Assembly (NCBI GenBank): GCA_002408185.1
Contig: DHQV01000052.1
Coordinates: 28,296-38,858 of the forward strand
Length of the DNA stretch: 10,563 bases
DNA from: Deltaproteobacteria bacterium UBA5329
GTDB taxonomy: Bacteria > Desulfobacterota > Syntrophorhabdia > Syntrophorhabdales > Syntrophorhabdaceae
Reading direction: 5' to 3'
Shown: piece by piece, positions 1-6,318 of the stretch
Layout of the letters: each line of letters opens with the position of its first letter
Position numbering within the stretch: position 1 is the first letter of the stretch
The notes under the pieces: model-generated
The model's database searches: none
What the model was told of the DNA's origin: nothing
The model's input: the letters and a program-made list of their open reading frames with translations, nothing else
Program-made: the position numbers and the translations under genes

Positions 1-562
1 AGAAGCCGAGGTTTTAGTCGGCGGGTCGCGCGACATCGAGAAAACCATTGATGAGGTCCTTGGCGCAAAAGACTCGGTAGGAGGAATTCTTGCTTGCAGG
101 GTTATGGGACTGCCTGCCGGGCTTGGCGAACCCTTTTTCGATTCCGTGGAGTCCCTCATAAGCCATGCTGTCTTCTCTGTTCCCGCGGTGAAGGGCATCG
201 AATTCGGGGCAGGTTTTACGGGAAGCAATATGCGGGGAAGCGACTACAATGACGTGATCATCGATTCGGACGGCCGGACAAGGACGAACAACGCCGGTGG
301 CATAAATGGAGGGCTCACGAACGGCAACGATATCACCTTCAGGGTGGCCGTGAGACCTACCGCGAGCATTCCCCGTCCTCAATCCACCATCGATCTGAGA
401 AGCGGCGAGAGTGCGACGCTTTCCATGGAAGGAAGACATGATGCGTGTATTGCGCTGCGCATGCCGGTCATCATAGAAGCGGTTACGGCCATAGTTCTTT
501 CAGATTTGCTGCTCATACATAAAAGTTTGTGGGGGAATGGTGCAGATGGACAAACGTCTTAA
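1..562 (+). CDS. aroC: Chorismate synthase, C-terminal part (5' end outside window)
   Basis: Chorismate synthase converts 5-enolpyruvylshikimate-3-phosphate to chorismate, the last common step of aromatic biosynthesis, using reduced FMN. Only the last 186 residues are present (first complete codon at base 2); the family is usually about 350-400 residues, so roughly half is missing to the left. Visible family blocks, in order, are GLGEPFFDSVES, the PAVKGIEFG segment, RTNNAGGINGG with the following TNGNDI, the RPTASI stretch, and GRHDACIALR near the end. These match the conserved C-terminal signatures of AroC. The stop codon (560-562) lies inside the start of the chorismate mutase gene, so the two are probably translationally coupled in one operon. 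Identification is firm; only completeness cannot be judged. Confidence 0.96.
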   Translation, partial: EAEVLVGGSRDIEKTIDEVLGAKDSVGGILACRVMGLPAGLGEPFFDSVESLISHAVFSVPAVKGIEFGAGFTGSNMRGSDYNDVIIDSDGRTRTNNAGGINGGLTNGNDITFRVAVRPTASIPRPQSTIDLRSGESATLSMEGRHDACIALRMPVIIEAVTAIVLSDLLLIHKSLWGNGADGQTS

Positions 563-839
563 GGAAATCCGCGAGAAGATCGATGCAATCGATCGGGAGA
601 TAATGGGGCTTCTGAACAAGCGCATGGAGCTCTCCGCGAGATCGAGAGAACTGAAGGATAAGACCGCCGATCCGGGCCGCGAGGGTGAAGTGTTCTCAAA
701 CGTGGAGCATCTTTCGTATCCGTTCGTTGACGCCGGATTCTCCAAGAGGCTGTACCGTGAGATCATAGATGAGAGCAGGCGGGTGCAGGAGGGTATGACA
801 TTCAAAATTCCGGCACGCCGCGAAAAGGGGCTAAAATGA
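537..839 (+). CDS. aroQ: Chorismate mutase, AroQ type (monofunctional)
   Basis: A 100-residue all-helical AroQ-class chorismate mutase, which rearranges chorismate to prephenate at the head of the Phe/Tyr branch. Residues that line up with the E. coli AroQ active site are R12, R29, K40, D45, R48, E49 and Q84. The loop between K40 and D45 is about four residues shorter than in E. coli (K39 to D48). The first ATG (537) sits only one base after the GGGGG at 531-535; GTG at 540 (spacing 4) or ATG at 546 (spacing 10) could be the real start, giving 97-99 residues. The gene overlaps the end of aroC and shares ATGA (836-839) with the prephenate dehydrogenase gene. No dehydratase, dehydrogenase or DAHP-synthase domain is fused to it, so it is a free-standing mutase, presumably serving the TyrA next door. 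Confidence 0.9.
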   Translation: MVQMDKRLKEIREKIDAIDREIMGLLNKRMELSARSRELKDKTADPGREGEVFSNVEHLSYPFVDAGFSKRLYREIIDESRRVQEGMTFKIPARREKGLK

Positions 840-1609
840 AAATTGTCATCCTGGGGCTTGGCCATATGGGCACGTGGCTTGCCGGAGAGTTGTCGAAACA
901 TAATGAACTTGCCGTATTCGATACGGACCGCACAAAAGTGGAACGGTTTTCCGATGCTTTCATTCTGGAAGACCTTGACGGAATAAAGGCCTTCAGCCCT
1001 GAGACGCTCATCAATGCGGTTACCCTGCAAAATACTGTCCCGGTCTTTGACGAGGCCCTGAAATATCTGCCGAAGAGTTGTGTTATCAGCGACATGGCGT
1101 CAATAAAAGGGCCTCTTGAGAAATATTACGCGCAGTGCGGGTTTAAATTTGTGTCGGTCCATCCCATGTTCGGCCCGACTTTTGCCGATATGGACGCGCT
1201 CAAGGGAGAAAGTGTCATCTTCATACGGGAATCTCATCCTGAAGGAAAGGCTTTTGTGAGGAGCTTTTTCGAACGCCTCGGGGTGACCATCTTCGAATAT
1301 TCCTTCGCCGAACATGACAGGATGATGGCCTATTCATTGACGCTTCCCTTCATTTCCTCCATGGCCTTTGCATCGTGTGTCGATCGAAGCGCCGTACCGG
1401 GGACCACGTTCGCGAAGCATATGGCGATCGCGAAAGGGCTTTTGTCTGAAGATGACAGCCTTCTCGCAGAAGTGCTCTTCAACACCCATTCTGTACCGGA
1501 ACTTGACAGGGTGACGGCGATGATGGAATACCTGAAACACATTATACAGGGAAGGGACCATGAGGTTCTCAGTGATTTCCTCGACAGGTTGCGCAAGAAT
1601 ATCGCCTGA
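836..1609 (+). CDS. tyrA: Prephenate (or arogenate) dehydrogenase
   Basis: A 257-residue TyrA-family enzyme that oxidatively decarboxylates prephenate (or arogenate) toward tyrosine. The N-terminal Rossmann fold has GLGHMG (residues 7-12), and an acidic residue follows the second strand (FDTD, D29), which favours NAD over NADP. The catalytic-histidine block is SVHPMFGP (H109), and AEHDRMMAY (about 158-166) matches the EHD motif of the helical domain. The HPMFGP form resembles the dehydrogenase half of the E. coli T-protein more than the HPMAG form of many stand-alone enzymes. There is no C-terminal ACT domain, so tyrosine feedback through that domain is not expected. AAGGGG (825-830) lies five bases before the ATG, which overlaps the mutase stop. 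Cofactor and substrate preference are inferences. Confidence 0.9.
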   Translation: MKIVILGLGHMGTWLAGELSKHNELAVFDTDRTKVERFSDAFILEDLDGIKAFSPETLINAVTLQNTVPVFDEALKYLPKSCVISDMASIKGPLEKYYAQCGFKFVSVHPMFGPTFADMDALKGESVIFIRESHPEGKAFVRSFFERLGVTIFEYSFAEHDRMMAYSLTLPFISSMAFASCVDRSAVPGTTFAKHMAIAKGLLSEDDSLLAEVLFNTHSVPELDRVTAMMEYLKHIIQGRDHEVLSDFLDRLRKNIA

Positions 1610-1635
1610 TCCATTTGCCGCCGATAAAAAAACCG

Positions 1636-1766
1636 CCGTTATCCCGGTGCTTGACACCTGGATCCAAGGTTGTGTTTTTATTCTTATTTTTTCATGTTCC
1701 GGAAGGGCTTAAAAGAAGAACCTTGGATTCCGCCCACCCTTAAGGGTAACCGGCGCCGGGATGACG
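1636..1766. repeat. Imperfect inverted-repeat element (REP/MITE-like)
   Basis: About 130 bp bounded by two nested pairs of inverted arms. The outer arms (1636-1650 and 1753-1766) match apart from two positions that would be G-U pairs in RNA. The inner arms are TGGATCCAAGGTT (1659-1671) and AACCTTGGATTCC (1719-1731), differing by one inserted base. Between the inner arms is a T-rich stretch, and ACCCTTAAGGGT (1736-1747) is a perfect palindrome. The TCCCGG...GGATCC / GGATTCC...GGGATGACG layout resembles dispersed intergenic palindromic repeats common in proteobacterial genomes. No ORF with a credible start or family similarity fills it. It separates the tyrA and trp units and may fold at the 3' end of the tyrA message. 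Mobility is unproven from one copy. Confidence 0.5.
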
Positions 1767-1783
1767 TGATGAAAGGAAGTCCG

Positions 1784-1796
1784 AATGACGGTCATT
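1784..1796. promoter_or_regulatory. Short perfect palindrome upstream of the trp promoter
   Basis: AATGAC-G-GTCATT is a perfect 6-bp inverted repeat around one base, 36 bp upstream of the trp -35 box. Its position would suit an activator or repressor site, but it does not resemble the E. coli TrpR operator and no regulator can be named. It could also be chance or a tail of the adjacent repeat element. Confidence 0.25.
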
Positions 1797-1832
1797 TACG
1801 ACACGGTTTTGAAAGTGAAGATCAACTTGTTC

Positions 1833-1861
1833 TTGACACCACTTATGAACGAAAGTATGCT
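1833..1861 (+). promoter_or_regulatory. Sigma-70-type promoter of the trp operon
   Basis: A perfect -35 hexamer TTGACA (1833-1838) is separated by exactly 17 bp from TATGCT (1856-1861), which matches four of six -10 consensus bases. The predicted start site is about 1867-1869. This is just upstream of the Trp-rich leader peptide and attenuator, exactly where a trp promoter belongs. No TrpR-like operator overlaps it, so control may rest mainly on attenuation. Confidence 0.75.
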
Positions 1862-1895
1862 ATTTTCCATGAATAGTTTTTCCAGCCAGAAAACA

Positions 1896-1925
1896 ATGCT
1901 GAACGTTTGGTGGTGGGGTAGCTAA
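1896..1925 (+). CDS. trpL: trp operon leader peptide
   Basis: A nine-codon reading frame, MLNVWWWGS, with three consecutive TGG codons (1908-1916) and a TAA stop at 1923-1925. It lies about 28 nt after the predicted transcription start, close to the spacing in E. coli. The stop codon and last Trp codon fall in the first arm of the attenuator's pause hairpin, as expected for a ribosome sensor of charged tRNA-Trp. The preceding CAGAAA is only a weak ribosome binding site. An in-frame ATG at 1869 would give an 18-residue version, MNSFSSQKTMLNVWWWGS, but it coincides with the predicted transcription start and would need leaderless initiation. The Trp codons and RNA context make the identification strong; the exact start is uncertain. 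Confidence 0.85.
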   Translation: MLNVWWWGS

Positions 1926-2002
1926 AGCTATCCCTCGAACGGTCAGACCGTTTAAGCTTGCAGGGATAGCGATCCCTGGGGCTTAAGCGGCCTTTTTATT
2001 TT
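1915..2002 (+). terminator. trp attenuator: alternative hairpins and first terminator
   Basis: Four mutually exclusive RNA segments can be traced. Pause hairpin 1:2 is 1915-1922 with 1927-1934 (8 bp, one G-U, loop 1923-1926) and contains the trpL stop. Antiterminator 2:3 is GCTATCCCT (1927-1935) with AGGGATAGC (1962-1970), nine perfect pairs, enclosing a small hairpin AACGGT-CAG-ACCGTT (1938-1952). Terminator 3:4 is CAGGGAT (1961-1967) with ATCCCTG (1972-1978), extended outward by CCGTTTAAGC (1948-1957) with GCTTAAGCGG (1981-1990, one U-G), then CC and T5-A-T4 ending at 2002. A ribosome stalled at the Trp codons would cover arm 1, free arm 2 and block the terminator. This is the classical attenuation logic, read directly from base pairing but not energy-calculated. 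Confidence 0.85.
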
Positions 2003-2003
2003 C

Positions 2004-2056
2004 AGCCGCTTTAGGATTTCCCTACAGGGTTTTCTTAAAGCGGCTTTTTTATTTTT
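2004..2056 (+). terminator. Second, tandem intrinsic terminator before trpE
   Basis: AGCCGCTTTA (2004-2013) pairs perfectly with TAAAGCGGCT (2036-2045). The stem can be extended to 2016/2033 with one G-U, and CCCT/AGGG (2020-2029) can pair inside the loop. It is followed by T6-A-T5 (2045-2056). It ends only four bases before the trpE Shine-Dalgarno, so any trpE transcription must read through it. Its 5' arm can alternatively pair with the 3' arm of the first terminator (1985-1991 with 2005-2011, seven perfect pairs), so it is probably conditional. The 3' arm and T-tract resemble those of the first terminator, which suggests duplication. Confidence 0.8.
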
Positions 2057-2068
2057 AATGGAGGTTTA

Positions 2069-3499
2069 ATGTACCCATCTCTGGAAGAATTTAAGGAATT
2101 ATCGAAGAAGTACAACAGGATCACGGTCTATAAGGAGACAGAAGGAGACATGGATACCCCTGTGTCGATCCTCTCACGGCTCCTTTCGCTCGACAGGGCG
2201 ATCCTCCTTGAAAGTGCGAAAGAAGGCAAGGTTTACAGCAGGTTTTCATTCCTGGCTTTCGATATCAGGGAGAAGCTTCTTCTGAGGGAGGACGGCCTTT
2301 ACAACAATGGAAGGCGTCTTGGCGACATCTCTTACCTGCAGGAGATCCTTCTTCAAAACAAGACCGCGCCCCTTGAGGGTTTCGGGGATTTCTCGGGTGG
2401 TTACGCGGGGTATCTCAATTTCGGGTTTGTCGGACAATGCGACATCTTGAGGTATCCTCTCGTTCATAAAGACCCTTATACCGGCGTGCTTTACCTTATA
2501 GAGAAGTTCTGTGCCTACGACAACTACACCAACAGGCTCTATATAGCGTTGTCAAAGAAGATCGACGGCAGCATTCCCCCGGAAGGGATCTACGAAAGGA
2601 TCGGGGAAGAGCTCTCAAGGTCCGAAAGGCAGTTGAAGGGCCTCACGATGGTTCGTCCCATGCCGATCAACCCTGCCATCACGAGAAATATCCTTAAAGA
2701 AAGATTCATGGAAAAGGCAGCGGAGATCAAGAAGATGATCGAGGAAGGCGAGGCTATACAGGTTGTCTTGAGCGACTATCTGGAAATAGAGAATCTCGAT
2801 CCCTTCCAGTTCTACCGGAACTTGAGGAAGATCAACCCGTCGCCGTACATGTTCTTCATCAAGGATGCGAACATGTCCCTTGTCGGGTCGAGCCCGGAGG
2901 TGCACTTGAGGATCCGGGGCAGTATGGCATATTTGCGGCCTATAGCCGGCACGAAACCCCGCGGCGGGCCAGACACTGTGGGAGATATCGCCAGAAAACT
3001 TGCGGAAGATGAAAAGGAGAGGGCCGAGCATCTCATGCTTGTTGACCTGGCACGCAACGACCTGTCGAGGATCTGCCGCGCAGGGAGTGTCAGCGTTGAA
3101 AGCTTCATGGAATCCGAAGTGTATTCCCACGTCCTTCACCTGGTATCCCAGGTGAAGGGGGAATTAGAAGACGCATCCGATGTGATCGAAGCGATCACCA
3201 GGACATTTCCGGCAGGCACGGTTTCAGGGGCGCCCAAGACGCGGGCCATAGAGATCATCGACGAACTCGAGGACGACCCAAGGGGTATGTACGCAGGCTG
3301 CACCGGATACATCGGGTTCAATGGAAATGTCGATATGGCGATCACGATCAGGACGGCCGTATTCAACGGGTTCAAGGCACGTCTGCAGGCAGGCGCCGGC
3401 ATTGTCTATGACAGTGTTCCTGAGAAAGAGTACCAAGAGGTCATGAGCAAGCTCAAGGCCTTGCTGAGATCGGGAGGTATCGATGATAGCGCTTATTGA
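2069..3499 (+). CDS. trpE: Anthranilate synthase component I
   Basis: A 476-residue chorismate-binding enzyme that, with TrpG, makes anthranilate from chorismate and glutamine-derived ammonia. The N-terminal domain carries LLESA (46-50), the motif that binds feedback-inhibiting tryptophan in TrpE proteins, so end-product inhibition is likely. The catalytic domain shows NPSPYMF (256-262), GSSPE (273-277), AGTKPRG (293-299), DEKERAEH (314-321), TFPAGTVSGAPK (379-390) and GAGIVYDSVPEKE (442-454). This set and the operon context favour TrpE over PabB. Length is slightly below the usual 490-520. GGAGG (2060-2064) lies four bases before the ATG. The stop overlaps the trpG start by 17 bp. It contains no tryptophan residue. 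It is the first structural gene after the attenuator. Confidence 0.97.
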   Translation: MYPSLEEFKELSKKYNRITVYKETEGDMDTPVSILSRLLSLDRAILLESAKEGKVYSRFSFLAFDIREKLLLREDGLYNNGRRLGDISYLQEILLQNKTAPLEGFGDFSGGYAGYLNFGFVGQCDILRYPLVHKDPYTGVLYLIEKFCAYDNYTNRLYIALSKKIDGSIPPEGIYERIGEELSRSERQLKGLTMVRPMPINPAITRNILKERFMEKAAEIKKMIEEGEAIQVVLSDYLEIENLDPFQFYRNLRKINPSPYMFFIKDANMSLVGSSPEVHLRIRGSMAYLRPIAGTKPRGGPDTVGDIARKLAEDEKERAEHLMLVDLARNDLSRICRAGSVSVESFMESEVYSHVLHLVSQVKGELEDASDVIEAITRTFPAGTVSGAPKTRAIEIIDELEDDPRGMYAGCTGYIGFNGNVDMAITIRTAVFNGFKARLQAGAGIVYDSVPEKEYQEVMSKLKALLRSGGIDDSAY

Positions 3500-4052
3500 T
3501 AACTATGATTCTTTTACGTTCAACATCTATGACTATCTGATGAAGTTTGCCGATATCAGGGTTTTCCGCAACACGGACAGCATTGACGGCCTCAAGGACC
3601 TTAAGCCCCGCGGGATCGTCATCTCGCCGGGTCCATCCCATCCGGCCAGTTCACTTCTTAGCCTCGACGCCATCACGCATTTCAAGGGGAAGGTCCCTAT
3701 TCTCGGCATATGCCTCGGTATGCAGGCCATCGCATACGAATCCGGCAGTACGGTACGGAAGGCACGAAGGATCATGCACGGCAAAGTGGACACCTTGGAC
3801 AATTCCGGCGGAGCGCTCTTTAAGGGAATAGGAAAGACGTTCCCTGCAGTGCGGTACCATTCGCTTGCCGTGGAGAATGACAAAGGGCGGTTTCGCGTCT
3901 GCGCTGTTTCACAAAGCGACTCGGAGATCATGGCCATCGAGGATACGGACCTCAAGCTCTTCGGTCTCCAGTTCCATCCCGAATCGTACGCTACGCATCA
4001 CGGCATAACGTTCATAGAAAATTTTGTGGGGGTTTGTAATGGAAATGCTTGA
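3483..4052 (+). CDS. trpG: Anthranilate synthase glutamine amidotransferase subunit
   Basis: A 189-residue class I glutamine amidotransferase that releases ammonia from glutamine for TrpE. The Cys-His-Glu triad is C77 (in GICLGMQA), H165 and E167 (in FHPES). The N-terminus IDNYDSFTFN and the SPGPSHP loop are typical of TrpG/PabA. GICLGMQ replaces the commoner CLGHQ, and RYHSL keeps the TrpE-interaction block. The start at 3483 is supported by GGAGG (3473-3477), five bases upstream, and it begins inside trpE, implying coupled translation and balanced subunit supply. It could also serve p-aminobenzoate synthesis if no separate pabA exists, which this window cannot show. No fusion to trpD or trpE. 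Confidence 0.95.
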   Translation: MIALIDNYDSFTFNIYDYLMKFADIRVFRNTDSIDGLKDLKPRGIVISPGPSHPASSLLSLDAITHFKGKVPILGICLGMQAIAYESGSTVRKARRIMHGKVDTLDNSGGALFKGIGKTFPAVRYHSLAVENDKGRFRVCAVSQSDSEIMAIEDTDLKLFGLQFHPESYATHHGITFIENFVGVCNGNA

Positions 4053-5028
4053 AAAGATACAAAAGGGCATGGACCTTGACCATGACGAAGCAGCGGTCAT
4101 GTTCGACGACATGCTCTCGGGCAGCATGGATGAGGCACGTATGGAGGCGATCCTCGTGGCGCTCGGCGAAAAAGGCGAAACGGGGGAAGAGATCGCCGCG
4201 GCGGCAAAGGTGATGGTGAGGCACGCGGTGCCAGTGCACCACACTTCGGACACCCTGCTCGACACGTGTGGCACCGGGGGTGACTCAAGCGGAAGCTTCA
4301 ATATATCCACGGCAGCGGCGATCGTATGCAGCATCTTTGTCCCCGTCGCCAAACATGGCAACAGGGCAATGAGTTCGAGGTCCGGTTCGGCCGATGTACT
4401 GGAAGCGCTTGGCGTTCCCATCGATCTTGACGCTAAAGAGGCATCACGGTTCCTGGCCAAGAATAATTTTGTCTTTCTCTTTGCCCAAAAATATCATCCT
4501 TCCATGAGATCTGTGGCGGCCGTGAGAAGAAAGCTCGGGAGGAAGACCATATTTAACCTCTTGGGCCCGCTGTGCAATCCCGCACACCCCGACTGCCAGC
4601 TCATAGGACTTTTCAGTGAAGACTTTATGGAACAGTATATGACGGCCATCGAATACATTGGGATCCCCAACGCAAAGGTTGTGTCAAGCAAGGACGGCCT
4701 TGATGAGATAAGCATATCGGGCGGGACCACCTGCTACTACAAGAAGGGGCCTTCCGTAACGAAATTTGATTTCGATCCCCGGGAATTCGGTATCTACGCA
4801 GACAGGGAGAAGATACGGGGCTACGAGGCCGGCGAGAACGCGCAGATCATGAAGGATGTTTTCCGCGGCGGCAACCACGTCGCCCTGACCAACGCAATAG
4901 CCATCAATGCGGCCTTCAGCCTAACGCTGGCGGAGGTGGAGACCGATCTTAAGGCAGCGTTCGTGCTTGCTAAAGAAACGATAAAAAGCGGCAAGGTCTA
5001 TGAAAAACTGATGGAGCTTTCATCATGA
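4039..5028 (+). CDS. trpD: Anthranilate phosphoribosyltransferase
   Basis: A 329-residue enzyme that joins anthranilate to PRPP. Visible blocks are DTCGTGGD (about 75-82, PRPP binding), KHGNRAMSSRSGSADVLE (from K105), FAQKYHPSM, VRRKLGRKTIFNLLGPLCNP (anthranilate/phosphate binding) and KDGLDEIS. I place the start at ATG 4039: GGGGG (4028-4032) is six bases upstream, and the start lies 14 bp before the trpG stop. ATG at 4045 is possible. A longer reading from TTG at 4024 would add the only tryptophan in the protein and put the ribosome site inside the gene, so it is rejected. It shares ATGA (5025-5028) with trpC. Length is normal for the stand-alone enzyme. Confidence 0.95.
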   Translation: MEMLEKIQKGMDLDHDEAAVMFDDMLSGSMDEARMEAILVALGEKGETGEEIAAAAKVMVRHAVPVHHTSDTLLDTCGTGGDSSGSFNISTAAAIVCSIFVPVAKHGNRAMSSRSGSADVLEALGVPIDLDAKEASRFLAKNNFVFLFAQKYHPSMRSVAAVRRKLGRKTIFNLLGPLCNPAHPDCQLIGLFSEDFMEQYMTAIEYIGIPNAKVVSSKDGLDEISISGGTTCYYKKGPSVTKFDFDPREFGIYADREKIRGYEAGENAQIMKDVFRGGNHVALTNAIAINAAFSLTLAEVETDLKAAFVLAKETIKSGKVYEKLMELSS

Positions 5029-5747
5029 TCAATCGCATAATTGAAACAAAGAAAAAAGAGGTTGCAGCACTGCAGACAGGAGAAGCCCCGCCGCGAACCA
5101 GGCCGGTCGTGCCGTTTAAGCTAAAAGATGGTATCAACGTCATCGCCGAATTGAAAAGGAGATCGCCGTCGGCGGGTGACATAGGCGAGATAGACGACTT
5201 CAGGATCGCTGTCTATGACCGGTACGCAACTGCCGTGAGCATCCTCACCGACGCGACATACTTCGGTGGCAGTTTCGATATCCTGGCCGACGTAGCAGGC
5301 AAGATGAGCATCCCTATCCTCTGTAAAGATTTTATCATCGATGTGAGCCAGATCGATCTTGCATGGTCGAAAGGGGCTGACATGATACTGCTTATTGCGA
5401 GGATCCTGGATGAAAATTCTCTGAAATACCTGTACGATCATGCGCGAGGTCTTGGCCTTAACTGTCTCGTCGAGATCCATGAGACGAAGGAACTCAAAAA
5501 GATCGCCGGTCTGAATGCTGGCATTGTAGGCGTCAACTCCCGTGATCTCGACACGCTTGCCATAGATCTCGACGGGGCGCAAAAGATATTGTCCTTCGTG
5601 GAAGCCCCTGTCCGTGTGGCCGAAAGTGGCATCAGGTCGAGAGCGGATATCGGAAAACTTGCCGGTGCCAACTGCTTCCTCGTAGGGGAGACACTGATGA
5701 GTTCAACCGACCTGGAATCGACGTTTCGGGAGCTGATCTATGGTTAA
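5025..5747 (+). CDS. trpC: Indole-3-glycerol phosphate synthase
   Basis: A 240-residue (beta/alpha)8-barrel enzyme that closes the indole ring from CdRP. Residues equivalent to the known active site are all present: E42 and K44 (IAELKRRSPSAG), K101 (LCKDFIID), E150 (LVEIHE), N171 (VGVNSRDL), and E200 with S201 (AESGI). Spacing follows the Sulfolobus enzyme with a nearly constant offset of 9-10 residues. At 240 residues it is somewhat shorter than most (250-270), mainly at the N-terminus. It is not fused to trpF as in E. coli. It overlaps trpD by 4 bp and trpF by 8 bp. One tryptophan (W114). Confidence 0.95.
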   Translation: MINRIIETKKKEVAALQTGEAPPRTRPVVPFKLKDGINVIAELKRRSPSAGDIGEIDDFRIAVYDRYATAVSILTDATYFGGSFDILADVAGKMSIPILCKDFIIDVSQIDLAWSKGADMILLIARILDENSLKYLYDHARGLGLNCLVEIHETKELKKIAGLNAGIVGVNSRDLDTLAIDLDGAQKILSFVEAPVRVAESGIRSRADIGKLAGANCFLVGETLMSSTDLESTFRELIYG

Positions 5748-6318
5748 GATAAAGGTATGTGGGATGACAAATTGGGAGGATTGCCGGGCGGCAGTCGGTC
5801 TCGGTGTAGATTTCATCGGGTTTGTCTTTTATCGGAAAAGCGCACGGTGCGTTGCGCCAGGGGCTGCACGGGCTATGATCGAACGGCTTGACGGGACCGT
5901 AAAGACCGTCGGGGTGTTCGTTGAAATACCAGAAGACGATATCGACAGGGTGATGGATTTTTGCGGGCTCGATTATGCCCAGGTATATACCGGCAGGACC
6001 GGGCCCCGCCGGATCGCGGTCTATGCGGTGGACAATTGTGTCCCCGAAGTGGCCGATGACGGCTTCATTCTTTTCGACAGCCATTCACCGGGGTTTGGAG
6101 GGTCAGGCACATCTTTCGACATGGGCCTTCTCGCAGATCACCAGGCGCTTGGCAGGGCATTTATAGCCGGTGGCATCAACGAAGAGAATGTGGGACAGAT
6201 CCTGGCCTTGAACCCTTTCGGTGTGGATTTCGTTTCTTCCATAGAAAAATACAAAGGAAAAAAAGATCTGTCCAAAATGGAACGTCTGGTGAACAAAATA
6301 AGGGGTTATGAAATATGA
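5740..6318 (+). CDS. trpF: Phosphoribosylanthranilate isomerase
   Basis: A 192-residue barrel enzyme catalysing the Amadori rearrangement of PRA to CdRP. The N-terminal KVCGMT contains the general-base cysteine (C7), and LFDSHSPGFGGSG supplies the general-acid aspartate (D113) followed by the conserved glycine-rich turn. AFIAGGI and GVDFVSSIE near the end form the phosphate-binding strands. The family's VQLHG segment reads YAQVYTG here, and the usual DVSSGVE is DFVSSIE, so it is a divergent member, though with both catalytic residues in place. Its position between trpC and trpB confirms the assignment. It starts inside trpC (8-bp overlap) and ends in an ATGA overlap with trpB. Confidence 0.92.
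   Translation: MVKIKVCGMTNWEDCRAAVGLGVDFIGFVFYRKSARCVAPGAARAMIERLDGTVKTVGVFVEIPEDDIDRVMDFCGLDYAQVYTGRTGPRRIAVYAVDNCVPEVADDGFILFDSHSPGFGGSGTSFDMGLLADHQALGRAFIAGGINEENVGQILALNPFGVDFVSSIEKYKGKKDLSKMERLVNKIRGYEI

Noticed and set aside
1651..1684. A TTGACA box inside the inverted-repeat element as a second trp promoter
   Set aside because: No -10 hexamer stands at 16-18 bp; the nearest A-T-rich candidate is about 22 bp away.
1670..1876. A 68-codon + strand reading frame between tyrA and the trp leader
   Set aside because: It has no good start or ribosome site, runs through the inverted-repeat element, the trp promoter and the start region, and translates into the low-information sequence typical of intergenic repeats.
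1833..1880. A TrpR-type operator over the trp promoter
   Set aside because: Nothing like the CTAGT/ACTAG dyad of the E. coli operator is present across the -35 to +10 region.
1896..2056. A T-box or tryptophan-sensing riboswitch in place of a leader peptide
   Set aside because: No T-box signature (UGGNACCGCG) is seen, whereas a Trp-codon leader peptide with matching alternative hairpins is present.
2615..3139. Long minus-strand frames under trpE, and similar ones under aroC, tyrA, trpG-trpA and on the + strand under the regulator
   Set aside because: They are antisense shadows of strongly conserved genes, with no ribosome sites, no family motifs and biased composition.
4024..4038. Upstream TTG start for trpD
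   Set aside because: The GGGGG ribosome site would lie inside the gene, it would increase the overlap with trpG, and it would add the only Trp residue. ATG 4039 has correct spacing.
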